A DNA stretch of 64,000 nucleotides from Candidatus Chryseobacterium colombiense (lineage in GTDB: Bacteria; Bacteroidota; Bacteroidia; Flavobacteriales; Weeksellaceae). Below, piece after piece: positions 33,256 to 42,425 of the stretch. A model generated the notes under the pieces. That model was given only the letters and a program-made list of their open reading frames with translations. It was not told the DNA's origin and did not search any database. The stretch is from the NCBI GenBank assembly GCA_029203185.1, contig CP119310.1, positions 744,001 to 808,000 on the forward strand, written 5' to 3'. Made by a program: the position numbers and the translations under genes. Positions within the stretch are counted from its first letter, which is position 1. Every line of letters begins with the position of its first letter.

Positions 33256-34524
33256 ATGAATCGCAATGTAATTTCTATTGTTCTTGGAGGGGGAAGAGGA
33301 ACAAGACTTTTTCCGTTGACCTTTACAAGATCAAAGCCGGCTGTTCCTATCGCAGGAAAATACAGATTGGTGGATATTCCTATTTCAAATTGTTTAAACT
33401 CGGGACTGAATAAAATACTGGTATTAACACAGTTTAATTCAGCATCTCTTAATTCACATATCAAGAACTCATATCATTTTGATATTTTCAGTAAAGGATT
33501 TGTTGATATCCTGGCTGCAGAACAAAACGTAGAGAACGATAATTGGTATCAGGGAACTGCAGATGCCGTTCGCCAGTCGATGAAGCATCTGGAAAAATAT
33601 GATTATGATTATATTCTGATTCTTTCCGGAGACCAGTTGTACCAGATGGATTTTAGAGAAATGCTCGATTTTCATATTGAAAATGGGAGTGATGTTACCA
33701 TTGCAACGATTCCTGTACATGCTAAAGATGCAACAGGTTTCGGAATTTTAAGCTCTGATGATGAAGGAAATATTACTTCTTTTGTAGAAAAGCCTGCTCT
33801 TGATGCTTTAGACAATTTAAAATCTGAAGTTTCGGAAGAAAATAAACATAAAGGGAAAGAATATCTCGCTTCCATGGGGATTTATATCTTTACAAAAAGC
33901 ATTCTTAAAAAAATGTTTGATGAAGGAGCCGGAGACGACTTTGGAAAAGATATTATTCCAAGCTCAATTGGGAAATATAAAACCATGAGTTATCAGTATG
34001 AAGGTTATTGGACAGATATTGGTACTATTGAGTCCTTTTATGAAGCCAATTTAGATTTATGTCAGGATCTGCCGCAATTCAACTTATTTTCTACTTCTCC
34101 AATCTATACAAGAGCGAGAATGTTGCCTCCTTCAAAAATTAATGGTTCCTATGTAAGCAAGGCGATATTTGGAGACGGATGTATCATTATGGCTGATAAA
34201 ATTGAAAATTCAATCATAGGAAACCGTACAAGAATTGATAAAGGCAGCACAATTGTGAATTCTTACATTATGGGTTCGGATTTTTATCAAAATACAGATG
34301 AAATTCTGAAAAATAATAAAAAAGGAAATCCCAATATGGGTGTTGGAAAGTATTGCTATATTGAAAAGGCAATTTTGGACAAAAACTCATATATAGGAGA
34401 TAATGTGAGGATTATAGGAGGGAAACATTTAAAAGATGGAGACTATGGAACTTATTCTGTTCAGGACGGAATTGTAGTGGTGAAAAAAGGTGCCGTTTTA
34501 CCTCCGGGAACTCATATCGGATAA
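33256..34524 (+). CDS. glgC: Glucose-1-phosphate adenylyltransferase
   Basis: This 422-residue enzyme makes ADP-glucose from ATP and glucose 1-phosphate and is normally the controlled step of glycogen synthesis. The nucleotidyl transferase motif LGGGRGTRLFPLT (about residues 9-21) and the substrate-binding regions YYQGTADAVRQ-like (here WYQGTADAVRQ) and SFVEKP are present. The C-terminal left-handed beta-helix (about 300-420), with its repeats such as GNRTRIDKGS and KNSYIGDNVRIIGG, is complete. It is the last gene of the glg operon and is followed by a terminator. Confidence 0.96.
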   Translation: MNRNVISIVLGGGRGTRLFPLTFTRSKPAVPIAGKYRLVDIPISNCLNSGLNKILVLTQFNSASLNSHIKNSYHFDIFSKGFVDILAAEQNVENDNWYQGTADAVRQSMKHLEKYDYDYILILSGDQLYQMDFREMLDFHIENGSDVTIATIPVHAKDATGFGILSSDDEGNITSFVEKPALDALDNLKSEVSEENKHKGKEYLASMGIYIFTKSILKKMFDEGAGDDFGKDIIPSSIGKYKTMSYQYEGYWTDIGTIESFYEANLDLCQDLPQFNLFSTSPIYTRARMLPPSKINGSYVSKAIFGDGCIIMADKIENSIIGNRTRIDKGSTIVNSYIMGSDFYQNTDEILKNNKKGNPNMGVGKYCYIEKAILDKNSYIGDNVRIIGGKHLKDGDYGTYSVQDGIVVVKKGAVLPPGTHIG

Positions 34525-34542
34525 TAATTCTTTAACATAAAC

Positions 34543-34573
34543 AAGTGATCGAGTATATTGGTCACTTTTTTTA
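34543..34573 (+). terminator. Terminator of the glg operon
   Basis: AAGTGATC (34543-34550) pairs with GGTCACTT (34560-34567, one G-T pair), then seven Ts. Its 3' arm overlaps the -33 box of the next gene. Confidence 0.8.
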
Positions 34574-34588
34574 TTTGTATTACATTTG
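34558..34588 (+). promoter_or_regulatory. Promoter of the SRPBCC gene
   Basis: TTG (34558-34560), 20-base spacer, TACATTTG (34581-34588). It ends 4 bases before the ATG at 34593, so the mRNA should be leaderless or nearly so. Confidence 0.65.
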
Positions 34589-34592
34589 TGAA

Positions 34593-35633
34593 ATGCGTTT
34601 TTTCAAGATTTTAGCTGTACTTATTGTTCTTTTGGTGGGAGCTTATGCTTCTTCCATGTATTTTTTTGTAGAGGAAAATAAAAATTTTCAAATTGAAAAA
34701 GAAATTGATTATCCCTTAGATAAAGTCTTTTCTCAATTCAACAACCTGCAGCATTTTACCCGTTGGAACAATTTTTTTACGAGCTCTCAAAGCATAAATA
34801 TAGATTATTACACCCCTTACGAAGGAAAAGGGAGTTCAATAAGCTATGTAGATACTAAAAACGACAGGGAAGGGGAAATGTTTATCCGCTATGAAAACCC
34901 AAATAAAACTTTAAAATATCAGCTTTTTGAAGATGAAAATGAAAATCCTACGCTAGTTGATGTGAAATTTAAAGCAGTTTCTCCCGAAAGAACTAAAATT
35001 ATATGGTATGTTCATACGCCTAAGCTTTCGGTACTGAGAAGAGTTGAAAACTTTTGGACAGAAGATAGATTTGCCGAAAATATTGATAAAAGTATGGCAA
35101 ACCTGAAGAATGTTTTAGGCAATAAAGTAGAAAAAGACCATCAGATGGCTGCTATAAAATACGACAGTCTTATGGTTGAAAAAGAGGAAGAGAAAATATT
35201 ACTCGGAATTAATATCAGTACCTCCAATAAAAAAGATGCTTTATATAAAAACGTGGTTATGAACTATAACAAAGTTTATAACTATGTAACCATGGATTTG
35301 GGTAAAAAAGAAGACGAATTCGGCTACCCTGTTTTGATAACAGATGCAGACAATTACAAAGATAAAGAGGTTTCTTATTTTATCGGAATTCCGCTATCTA
35401 AAAAAATTGGGGTTACAGATAACAACTTTAGCTTCAGGACAATAAATCCTACGCAGGATTATGTTGTTTACTATAAAGGAAATTATGCCGGAAGAATACA
35501 GGCAATTCAGCAGCTTATTCAGAAAGCAAAAAAAGACGAAATGCGTTTTGGAGATATTCGCCAGACTTTCATAGAGCGACCTATGGATGATCAGAATGTG
35601 AATATGAAGTTATCTTTATCAGTTTATAAGTAA
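34593..35633 (+). CDS. SRPBCC-family membrane-anchored protein
   Basis: This 346-residue protein has one N-terminal membrane helix (FKILAVLIVLLVGAYASS) and an SRPBCC/polyketide-cyclase-like domain (about 35-175, IDYPLDKVFSQFNNLQHFTRWNNF). The second half (about 190-346) has an effector-binding-like look but no motif I can name. SRPBCC domains bind hydrophobic ligands in a deep pocket. The start at 34593 is set by the promoter; the in-frame Met at 34545 lies upstream of the -33 box. The domain should face the periplasm if the helix is a signal anchor. Confidence 0.75.
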   Translation: MRFFKILAVLIVLLVGAYASSMYFFVEENKNFQIEKEIDYPLDKVFSQFNNLQHFTRWNNFFTSSQSINIDYYTPYEGKGSSISYVDTKNDREGEMFIRYENPNKTLKYQLFEDENENPTLVDVKFKAVSPERTKIIWYVHTPKLSVLRRVENFWTEDRFAENIDKSMANLKNVLGNKVEKDHQMAAIKYDSLMVEKEEEKILLGINISTSNKKDALYKNVVMNYNKVYNYVTMDLGKKEDEFGYPVLITDADNYKDKEVSYFIGIPLSKKIGVTDNNFSFRTINPTQDYVVYYKGNYAGRIQAIQQLIQKAKKDEMRFGDIRQTFIERPMDDQNVNMKLSLSVYK

Positions 35634-35702
35634 ATTACTGAAATTTATCATTTTTATAGTTATTTTTAATAAGTTAGCACTGTTTCACATCGGTTTTTTT
35701 AT

Positions 35703-35710
35703 TAAATTTG
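35703..35710 (+). promoter_or_regulatory. -7 box of sucAB
   Basis: TAAATTTG, exact -7 match, 46 bases before the sucA start. No clear -33 TTG. Confidence 0.45.
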
Positions 35711-35756
35711 AGGATTAATTCTACAAATAAATTTTAATAATAGATAAACTGTAATA

Positions 35757-38570
35757 ATGGACAGATTTTCATTCCTAAACGCAGCTCATTCTCAATTAAT
35801 TGAGGATTTATACCAACAATATTTAAAATTCCCGGACTCTTTAGAACCATCATGGAAAGCCTTCTTTCAAGGTTTCGATTTTGCCTTGGAGAACTATGGT
35901 GATGATGAAAGTATTCAATACATTCAGGCTTCAGCTTCATCTGCTCCTGCAGTACAGCAAATTTCTCAGGCAGCAGTCAACGGAGAGGTTCCTGAACATA
36001 TCAAGAAAGAATTTAAGGTAGTAAACCTTATTGAAGCATACAGAACAAGAGGGCATTTGTTTACAAAGACAAACCCTGTTAGAGAAAGAAGACACTATAC
36101 TCCGACTTTAGATATCGAGAATTTCGGTCTGGATAAGTCCGATTTAAATACAAAATTCAACTGTGCTGTTGAAACAGGAATGAAAGGTCCTGCAACTTTA
36201 CAGGAGCTAATTACACACCTGGAAAACATTTACTGTGATTCTATCGGTGTAGAATATATGCACATCAACAACGTTGAAGAAAAAGATTTCATCAAGCAGT
36301 GGCTTCAGGTTAACGAAAACCATCCGAATCTTTCGGCGAATGAAAAAACTGAGATTTTACTAAAATTAAATCAGGCAGTAGCGTTTGAAAATTATCTTCA
36401 TACAAAATTTGTTGGTCAGAAAAGATTCTCATTAGAGGGAGGGGAGACTTTGATTCCTGCATTGGATCAGCTGATCTCTAGATCTTCTCAACTGGGTGTT
36501 GATGAAGTTGTATTAGGAATGGCTCACAGAGGAAGATTGAACGTATTGACCAATATTTTCGGAAAATCTTACAAGCAAATCTTCTCAGAATTTGAAGGGA
36601 AAGAATTTGAAGAAGATGTATTTTCAGGTGACGTTAAATATCACTTAGGATCATCCAAAAAAATCAAAACGGCTTCCGGAGAAGAAGTTTCGATCAACCT
36701 GACACCAAACCCATCTCACCTTGAAACAGTTGCAGCTCTTGTAGAAGGTATCTGCCGTGCGAAAGTAGATGATAAATACAAAGATTACTCTAAAGTTTTA
36801 CCGATTATTATTCATGGTGACGGAGCTATTGCCGGACAGGGTATTGCTTATGAAGTGGCTCAGATGATGACTTTGGAAGGGTACAAAACCGGAGGTACGG
36901 TTCATATTGTGGTAAATAACCAGGTTTCTTTTACAACCAACTATATGGATGCAAGATCTTCAACATATTGTACAGACATTGCAAAAGTTACAGAATCTCC
37001 TGTAATGCACGTAAATGCTGATGATGCAGAAGCTGTAGTTCACGCGATCCACTTTGCGGCTGATTTCAGAGCGAAGTTCGGTAAAGATGTTTATATCGAT
37101 CTGTTAGGATATAGAAAATATGGTCACAACGAAGGAGATGAGCCAAGATTTACACAGCCTAATCTATACAAAACAATTTCTAAGCACCCGAATCCAAGAG
37201 AAATTTATAAAGATAAATTATTAAAGGACAGCATTACTTCAAACGATGTTATTGCTAAAATGGAGGCAGATTTTAAAGAACTTTTAGATAAAGACTTTGA
37301 TGCTTCTAAAGAAATTGAGAAAAACATAATGGATGTCTTCATGGCAGAAGACTGGACAAACTATCCGATCGGAAAGAGAGGAGCTGTTCAGGAAGCTGTT
37401 GATACAAAATATGACTTAGAGAAGCTGAAAGAATTGGCAGTTAAAATGTCAACACTTCCGGCAGATAAAAAGTTTCTGAATAAGATCACGAGACTTTTCG
37501 AAAACAGACTGAAAGCTATTGAAGCAAATTCATTAGACTGGGCTCTTGGAGAATGGCTCGCTTATGCAACACTTCTTGTAGAAGGTCACAACGTAAGAAT
37601 TTCAGGAGAAGATGTGGAAAGAGGAACATTCTCTCACAGACATGCTGTTGTAAAAACTGAAGATACGGAGGAAGAATATATCCCGTTAAGACATGTTTCT
37701 GAAAGCAGATTTGATGTATTCAATTCTCACCTTTCAGAATATGGAGTTCTTGGTTTCGATTACGGATATGCAATGGCTTCTCCTAATACTTTAACAATTT
37801 GGGAAGCTCAGTTCGGAGATTTCGTAAATGGCGCTCAGATCATCGTTGACCAATATTTGGCTGCAGCAGAAGAAAAATGGAAAATTCAGGATGGTTTGGT
37901 AATGTTATTGCCTCACGGTTCAGAAGGGCAGGGAGCAGAACACTCTTCAGCAAGACTAGAGAGATTCTTAACCCTTTGTGCGAATGAAAATATGGTAGTG
38001 GCGAATATTACTTCTCCTGCCAACTATTTCCACTTGTTAAGAAGACAATTGAAATGGTCATTCAGAAAGCCGTTGATCGTAATGAGTCCAAAATCATTAT
38101 TGAGACATCCAAGAGTGGTTTCTCCGCTTGAAGATTTCTCAAATAAAGGATTCCAACCTATTTTAGATGATCCTACTGCAGATCCTAAAAAAATAGAAAA
38201 ATTAGTGCTTTGTTCAGGTAAATTATACTTCGAATTATTGACTAAAAAAGAAGAACTTAATGCTGAAAATATCGCATTAGTAAGATTCGAACAGCTGTAT
38301 CCGCTTCAGACGGATGCTATTGAAGCGATCTTCGAAAAATATTCAAACAGAAAAGAAATTGTTTGGGCTCAGGAAGAACCAGAAAACATGGGAGCTTGGT
38401 CCTATATCTTAAGAAACTTCAGAGATACAGGAATCCAGGTGATTGCTCCTGTCCCAAGCGGTGCTCCGGCTCCGGGAAGCCACAAAATGTTTGAGAAAAA
38501 CCAAAATGCAGTGATCAACAGAGTATTCGATAGAAATGATGCTCCTGTAAAAAGACCTGTAACGGCTTAA
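35757..38570 (+). CDS. sucA: 2-oxoglutarate dehydrogenase E1 component
   Basis: This 937-residue thiamine-diphosphate enzyme decarboxylates 2-oxoglutarate in the TCA cycle and passes the succinyl group to the E2 lipoyl arm. The N-terminal E2-interaction helix SFLNAAHSQLIEDLYQQYLKF, the active-site region VLGMAHRGRLNVL, the ThDP motif IIIHGDGAIAGQGIAYE to VVNNQVSFTTN, and the transketolase-like C-terminal part (GFDYGYAMASPNTLTIWEAQFGDF) are all present. Length is normal. It is followed after 38 bases by sucB, its direct partner. Confidence 0.97.
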   Translation: MDRFSFLNAAHSQLIEDLYQQYLKFPDSLEPSWKAFFQGFDFALENYGDDESIQYIQASASSAPAVQQISQAAVNGEVPEHIKKEFKVVNLIEAYRTRGHLFTKTNPVRERRHYTPTLDIENFGLDKSDLNTKFNCAVETGMKGPATLQELITHLENIYCDSIGVEYMHINNVEEKDFIKQWLQVNENHPNLSANEKTEILLKLNQAVAFENYLHTKFVGQKRFSLEGGETLIPALDQLISRSSQLGVDEVVLGMAHRGRLNVLTNIFGKSYKQIFSEFEGKEFEEDVFSGDVKYHLGSSKKIKTASGEEVSINLTPNPSHLETVAALVEGICRAKVDDKYKDYSKVLPIIIHGDGAIAGQGIAYEVAQMMTLEGYKTGGTVHIVVNNQVSFTTNYMDARSSTYCTDIAKVTESPVMHVNADDAEAVVHAIHFAADFRAKFGKDVYIDLLGYRKYGHNEGDEPRFTQPNLYKTISKHPNPREIYKDKLLKDSITSNDVIAKMEADFKELLDKDFDASKEIEKNIMDVFMAEDWTNYPIGKRGAVQEAVDTKYDLEKLKELAVKMSTLPADKKFLNKITRLFENRLKAIEANSLDWALGEWLAYATLLVEGHNVRISGEDVERGTFSHRHAVVKTEDTEEEYIPLRHVSESRFDVFNSHLSEYGVLGFDYGYAMASPNTLTIWEAQFGDFVNGAQIIVDQYLAAAEEKWKIQDGLVMLLPHGSEGQGAEHSSARLERFLTLCANENMVVANITSPANYFHLLRRQLKWSFRKPLIVMSPKSLLRHPRVVSPLEDFSNKGFQPILDDPTADPKKIEKLVLCSGKLYFELLTKKEELNAENIALVRFEQLYPLQTDAIEAIFEKYSNRKEIVWAQEEPENMGAWSYILRNFRDTGIQVIAPVPSGAPAPGSHKMFEKNQNAVINRVFDRNDAPVKRPVTA

Positions 38571-38608
38571 TTATAAATAATAATCAATAAAAAAATAAAA
38601 AATACGAT

Positions 38609-39859
38609 ATGTCAGTTTTAGAAATGAAAGTTCCTTCACCGGGCGAATCAATAACAGAAGTTGAAATTGCAACTTGGCTTGTGAAAGATGGTGATTATGT
38701 AGAAAAAGATCAACCCATCGCTGAAGTAGATTCAGATAAAGCAACTCTTGAATTGCCTGCTGAACAAAGTGGTATTATCACTTTGAAAGCTGAGGAAGGT
38801 GACGTGGTACAAGTAGGACAAGTGGTTTGTTTAATCGATATGGATGCTGCAAAACCTGCGGGTAGCGCTGCTCCTGTTGCTGTAGAAGCTCCAAAACAGG
38901 AGGAGGCTCCGAAAGCGGCTGAACCAATTAAACAGGAAGCTCCAAAACCAGTTGCTGCACCTCAAACTTATGCGACAGGTGCTCCGTCTCCTGCTGCTAA
39001 GAAAATTCTTGACGAAAAAGGTATCGATGCCTCTCAGGTTTCAGGTTCCGGAAGAGATGGAAGAATCTCTAAATCTGATGCTGAATTAGCGGCTGTTCCT
39101 GCATTTGGTGGAAATCCACTTTCTGCTACAGGTTCAAGATCTACAACAACAACTAAACTTTCAGTTCTTAGAAGAAAAATCGCTCAGAGATTAGTTTCTG
39201 TAAAGAATGAAACAGCAATGTTAACTACTTTCAACGAAGTTGACATGTCTGAGATCTTTAGACTAAGAAAACAATATAAAGAAGAATTTGCTCAAAAACA
39301 TGGAGTAGGACTTGGTTTCATGTCTTTCTTCACAAAAGCGGTAACAAGAGCATTACAAATGTATCCGGATGTAAATGCATCTATCGATGGAGATTTCAAA
39401 GTAAACTATGATTTCTGCGATATTTCAATTGCGGTTTCAGGTCCTAAAGGATTAATGGTTCCGGTATTGAGAAACGCTGAAAATATGTCTTTTGCAAGCG
39501 TTGAAGCAAATATCAAAGATTTGGCAATCAAAGTAAGAGACGGAAAAATCACAGTTGACGAAATGACTGGTGGTACTTTCACGATTACAAACGGAGGTAC
39601 TTTCGGATCTATGATGTCTACACCAATCATTAACCCTCCTCAATCTGCAATCTTGGGTATGCACAACATTATCCAAAGACCAGTTGCTGTTGACGGACAG
39701 GTTGTTATTCGTCCAATGATGTATGTAGCAATGTCTTATGACCACAGAATTATCGACGGTAAAGAGTCTGTAGGATTCCTTGTTGCGGTAAAAGAAGCGA
39801 TCGACAACCCGGTTGGAATTTTAATGGGTGGAGACGAAAGAAAAGGTCTTGGATTATAA
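38609..39859 (+). CDS. sucB: 2-oxoglutarate dehydrogenase E2, dihydrolipoamide succinyltransferase
   Basis: This 416-residue protein has one lipoyl domain (1-77) with the modified lysine in DSDKATLE. An Ala/Pro/Lys linker follows, then an E3-binding domain (about 125-162, SPAAKKILDEKGIDASQVSGSGRDGRISK). The catalytic core (about 185-416) carries the HxxxDG site MSYDHRIIDGKE. It transfers succinyl groups to CoA and forms the core of the complex. It is co-transcribed with sucA. The E3 gene is not in this window. Confidence 0.97.
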   Translation: MSVLEMKVPSPGESITEVEIATWLVKDGDYVEKDQPIAEVDSDKATLELPAEQSGIITLKAEEGDVVQVGQVVCLIDMDAAKPAGSAAPVAVEAPKQEEAPKAAEPIKQEAPKPVAAPQTYATGAPSPAAKKILDEKGIDASQVSGSGRDGRISKSDAELAAVPAFGGNPLSATGSRSTTTTKLSVLRRKIAQRLVSVKNETAMLTTFNEVDMSEIFRLRKQYKEEFAQKHGVGLGFMSFFTKAVTRALQMYPDVNASIDGDFKVNYDFCDISIAVSGPKGLMVPVLRNAENMSFASVEANIKDLAIKVRDGKITVDEMTGGTFTITNGGTFGSMMSTPIINPPQSAILGMHNIIQRPVAVDGQVVIRPMMYVAMSYDHRIIDGKESVGFLVAVKEAIDNPVGILMGGDERKGLGL

Positions 39860-39883
39860 TTTACAGAATTATAAAATATTTAC

Positions 39884-39915
39884 AATCTCGCTTTGAAAAA
39901 GGCGAGATTTTTGTA
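39884..39915 (+). terminator. Terminator of sucAB
   Basis: AATCTCGC (39884-39891) pairs with GCGAGATT (39902-39909), with TTT/AAA inside and TTTTT after. Confidence 0.87.
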
Positions 39916-39938
39916 TTTAATAAATAAAATGAAAAAAA

Positions 39939-40325
39939 ATGTTTTCTAAAATCACATCTAATATCAGAGTTTCAGTAATTCCTGAATATGATAGTAAGAA
40001 CAGTTATCCCTCAGAAAACCGTTATGTTTTCAAATATAACATTGTGATTGAAAATAAGGGAGATTTTCCTATTAAGATTCTTAAAAGAAAATGGTTGATT
40101 TTCGATGTTGGCTTCGGCTATACAGAGATTGTAGGAGATGGAGTTATTGGTTTGACTCCGCTAATAGAACCTAACGAAAACTTCGCTTATTTTTCGAATG
40201 TAATGCTTCGTTCCGGAGTAGGGAATATGAGTGGTAAATACTTGGTAAGAAATGAACAGACCAAAGAAAATTTTGAAATTGATATTCCGAAATTTAATCT
40301 GCTGTCTGAAGTCTTGAGTAATTAA
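39939..40325 (+). CDS. apaG: ApaG domain protein
   Basis: This 128-residue protein is a single ApaG (FnIII-like) domain, with PSENRYVFKYNIVIENKGDFPIKILKRKW and the GVIGLTPLIEPNENFAYFS core in which the glycines and Pro of the family are kept. In enterobacteria apaG lies next to apaH and ksgA and its mutation affects cobalt resistance and magnesium efflux. The biochemical role is unclear. It is alone here, downstream of the sucAB terminator and convergent with the exonuclease gene; no clear terminator lies between them. Confidence 0.87.
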   Translation: MFSKITSNIRVSVIPEYDSKNSYPSENRYVFKYNIVIENKGDFPIKILKRKWLIFDVGFGYTEIVGDGVIGLTPLIEPNENFAYFSNVMLRSGVGNMSGKYLVRNEQTKENFEIDIPKFNLLSEVLSN

Positions 40326-40373
40326 ATGAAATAGTTGCTCACCATCGATGCAAATTTGTGTAAGCACTAAAAA

Positions 40374-40928
40374 TCAAAGCTTTTTGATCTTAGTTTTCAT
40401 GTATTCCGAAATTTCTTCATTACTGGTCAAAAATAATTTTTCGAAAGCTAATAAAGATATTTTTGCACAAACCTCTGCATCGTCTCCTGCTCTGTGATGG
40501 TTGAATTTTATCTGATGGTATTCCGCTAGATTTTTTAACCCATATTTTGGAAGATAATTCCATGATTTTTTTGCCAGCTGTATACTGCAAAGATAATTTA
40601 ATTGGGGAGTAAACATTCCGTAATGATCCAAGCAGCCTCGTAATACACTCGCATCAAAACTAGCGTTATGTGCCACCATCAATGTTCCGTACATCATTTC
40701 TTCAACTTCGTACCATATATCTTCAAATGTAGGAGCATCTTTTACATCTTGAGGTAAAATTCCGTGTACATCAATATTTCTTTGACTGAAATAAGGAAAA
40801 CTCGGAGGTTTTATTAGCCATGTTTTTGTTTCTACAATTTTTGAATCCTGCACTACACAAATCCCCAACTCACAGGCAGAGTTACGGTCAAAAGTGGCTG
40901 TTTCAAAATCTATCGCGCAGAAATCCAT
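40374..40928 (-). CDS. DnaQ-like 3'-5' exonuclease
   Basis: This 184-residue protein is a DEDDh-type exonuclease domain. Exo I is DFCAIDFETATF (Asp6/Glu8 region), Exo II is VAHNASFDASVLRG, and Exo III is HHRAGDDAEVCAKI with the His and Asp residues. Such proteins remove nucleotides from 3' ends in repair or RNA turnover. It is the last gene of a four-gene minus operon and begins three bases after the endonuclease V gene, so the two should be made together. Confidence 0.9.
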   Translation of the reverse strand: MDFCAIDFETATFDRNSACELGICVVQDSKIVETKTWLIKPPSFPYFSQRNIDVHGILPQDVKDAPTFEDIWYEVEEMMYGTLMVAHNASFDASVLRGCLDHYGMFTPQLNYLCSIQLAKKSWNYLPKYGLKNLAEYHQIKFNHHRAGDDAEVCAKISLLAFEKLFLTSNEEISEYMKTKIKKL

Positions 40929-40931
40929 CGT

Positions 40932-41444
40932 TTAAAATTGTCTTGTTAAGATATCTACTTTCTTTAATAAAGTGGGCATTCTATGTTCTCCATGCATCTT
41001 TCTAATGAGATCATGGGCTTTATTCATATCAATTCCTACACTCGAAATATAAAGAGGTGTTTCGCTGCTTCCTCTTTTTAGAGCTAATTTATATTTTTCT
41101 ACAGTTGCAAAGTTTGTTTTTGCTACACCAATTACTGGTATTTCACTATTTAAAGCATCATATAAATGCTTTCCTAAACCAGGACTCATATCATCATCAA
41201 GATAAACAAAGCCATCAATAATAATACAGGAAATTTTATCAATCTGGGGTTTAATTTTCTCTAAAAGACTTAAAATGCAAGGGAGCTCTCTTCTGTAAAA
41301 CTGCCCAGGAACATATTCTTCAACGCCTTCTTTTATTTCAGAAAACTTGCGATCAGGAAATGGACTTTCCCAATTTTCAAAAGCCAGACAAATGGTATTG
41401 GCTTTGTCCTTATCAAAGTAATAAGTGTCGAAAACTAAATTCAT
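40932..41444 (-). CDS. nfi: Endonuclease V-like protein
   Basis: This 170-residue protein resembles endonuclease V, which nicks DNA at the second bond 3' of a deaminated adenine (inosine). The expected catalytic residues can be placed in VFDTYYF (Asp6), YVPGQFYRRELPC (Glu) and IIIDGFVYLDDDMSPGLGKHLYDA (Asp). It is shorter than E. coli EndoV (about 220 residues), mainly at the N-terminus and the C-terminus, but the fold core seems complete. It lies between a glycosyltransferase gene and a 3'-5' exonuclease gene with three-base gaps on both sides. Confidence 0.87.
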   Translation of the reverse strand: MNLVFDTYYFDKDKANTICLAFENWESPFPDRKFSEIKEGVEEYVPGQFYRRELPCILSLLEKIKPQIDKISCIIIDGFVYLDDDMSPGLGKHLYDALNSEIPVIGVAKTNFATVEKYKLALKRGSSETPLYISSVGIDMNKAHDLIRKMHGEHRMPTLLKKVDILTRQF

Positions 41445-41447
41445 TAA

Positions 41448-42425
41448 TTATAAAAAATGTTTAAAAATCAGCCACTTTGATTGGTAGAAATTATTCTTCT
41501 GATATTTTTGTCTGCGTTTCCAGGTTCCTGAAGCTTGGGCATAAAATCCAAAATGTGCTCTTAAAACAGCCCAAAGATGCGGAAATCCTTGTTTCAAACC
41601 CAAATAAAATCCGGCAACTCCATCTAAACATAATCTTAGGAGAATTAATCCAACTAATTTGGGAAAAGGTAAATTTTTCAGCATCATAGAAAGATTGTTC
41701 CGAATGTTTAAATAGGTTTTTTGCGGACTTTGCTTATTTAGGGTTCCACCTCCGACATGATAGACTTTAGATTTTCCGGTATAATAAATTTTCCTTCCTG
41801 AATTAATCAGTCTCCAGCAAAGATCTATTTCTTCCTGATGGGCAAAAAATCTTTCATCAAAACCATTTTGATTCCAGAAATCTTGTGAGCGAATAAAATA
41901 ACAGCATCCTGAAGCCCAGAAGATTTCCGTTTCATCATCATATTGTCCTTTGTCTTCTTCTACCTCATCAAACACTCTTCCTCTGCAATAAGGATAGCCT
42001 AAATTATCAATTAAACCTCCCGCAGCTCCGGCAAATTCAAACTTACTTTTATCGGTATAAGAAAGGATTTTAGGCTGAATAGCTGCAATATCCGGATTTC
42101 TTTCAAAAAGACTTAAAACAGGCTCAATCCAGTTTTCAGTAACTTCTACATCAGAATTCAGTAAACAATAATATTCTGCATCAATTTGCTTTAACCCTTC
42201 ATTATATCCTCCTGCAAAGCCGGAGTTTTTAGAATTAACGACAATCTTTACAGATGGAAAATTAAGTTTTAGAAATTCTACAGAATCATCTGTTGATGCA
42301 TTATCAATTATATAAATATCAGCACCATCAGAAAACCGAACCACGCTTGGAAGAAATTTTTCCAGCCAGTTTTTTCCGTTCCAGTTTAAGATGACAACTG
42401 CAAGCTTTTTAGAATTTTCTATCAT
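41448..42425 (-). CDS. Family 2 glycosyltransferase
   Basis: This 325-residue GT-A enzyme has LAVVILNWNGKNWLEKFLPSV at the start, IIDNASTDDSVEFLK, and the metal-binding LLNSDVEV (Asp-containing) near residue 90. The C-terminal part has two hydrophobic segments (LVGLILLRLCLDGVAGFYLG) that probably bind the membrane. Such enzymes add sugars to surface polysaccharides or lipids. Its ATG overlaps the last base of the LpxL-like acyltransferase gene, so translation is probably coupled. Confidence 0.92.
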   Translation of the reverse strand: MIENSKKLAVVILNWNGKNWLEKFLPSVVRFSDGADIYIIDNASTDDSVEFLKLNFPSVKIVVNSKNSGFAGGYNEGLKQIDAEYYCLLNSDVEVTENWIEPVLSLFERNPDIAAIQPKILSYTDKSKFEFAGAAGGLIDNLGYPYCRGRVFDEVEEDKGQYDDETEIFWASGCCYFIRSQDFWNQNGFDERFFAHQEEIDLCWRLINSGRKIYYTGKSKVYHVGGGTLNKQSPQKTYLNIRNNLSMMLKNLPFPKLVGLILLRLCLDGVAGFYLGLKQGFPHLWAVLRAHFGFYAQASGTWKRRQKYQKNNFYQSKWLIFKHFL

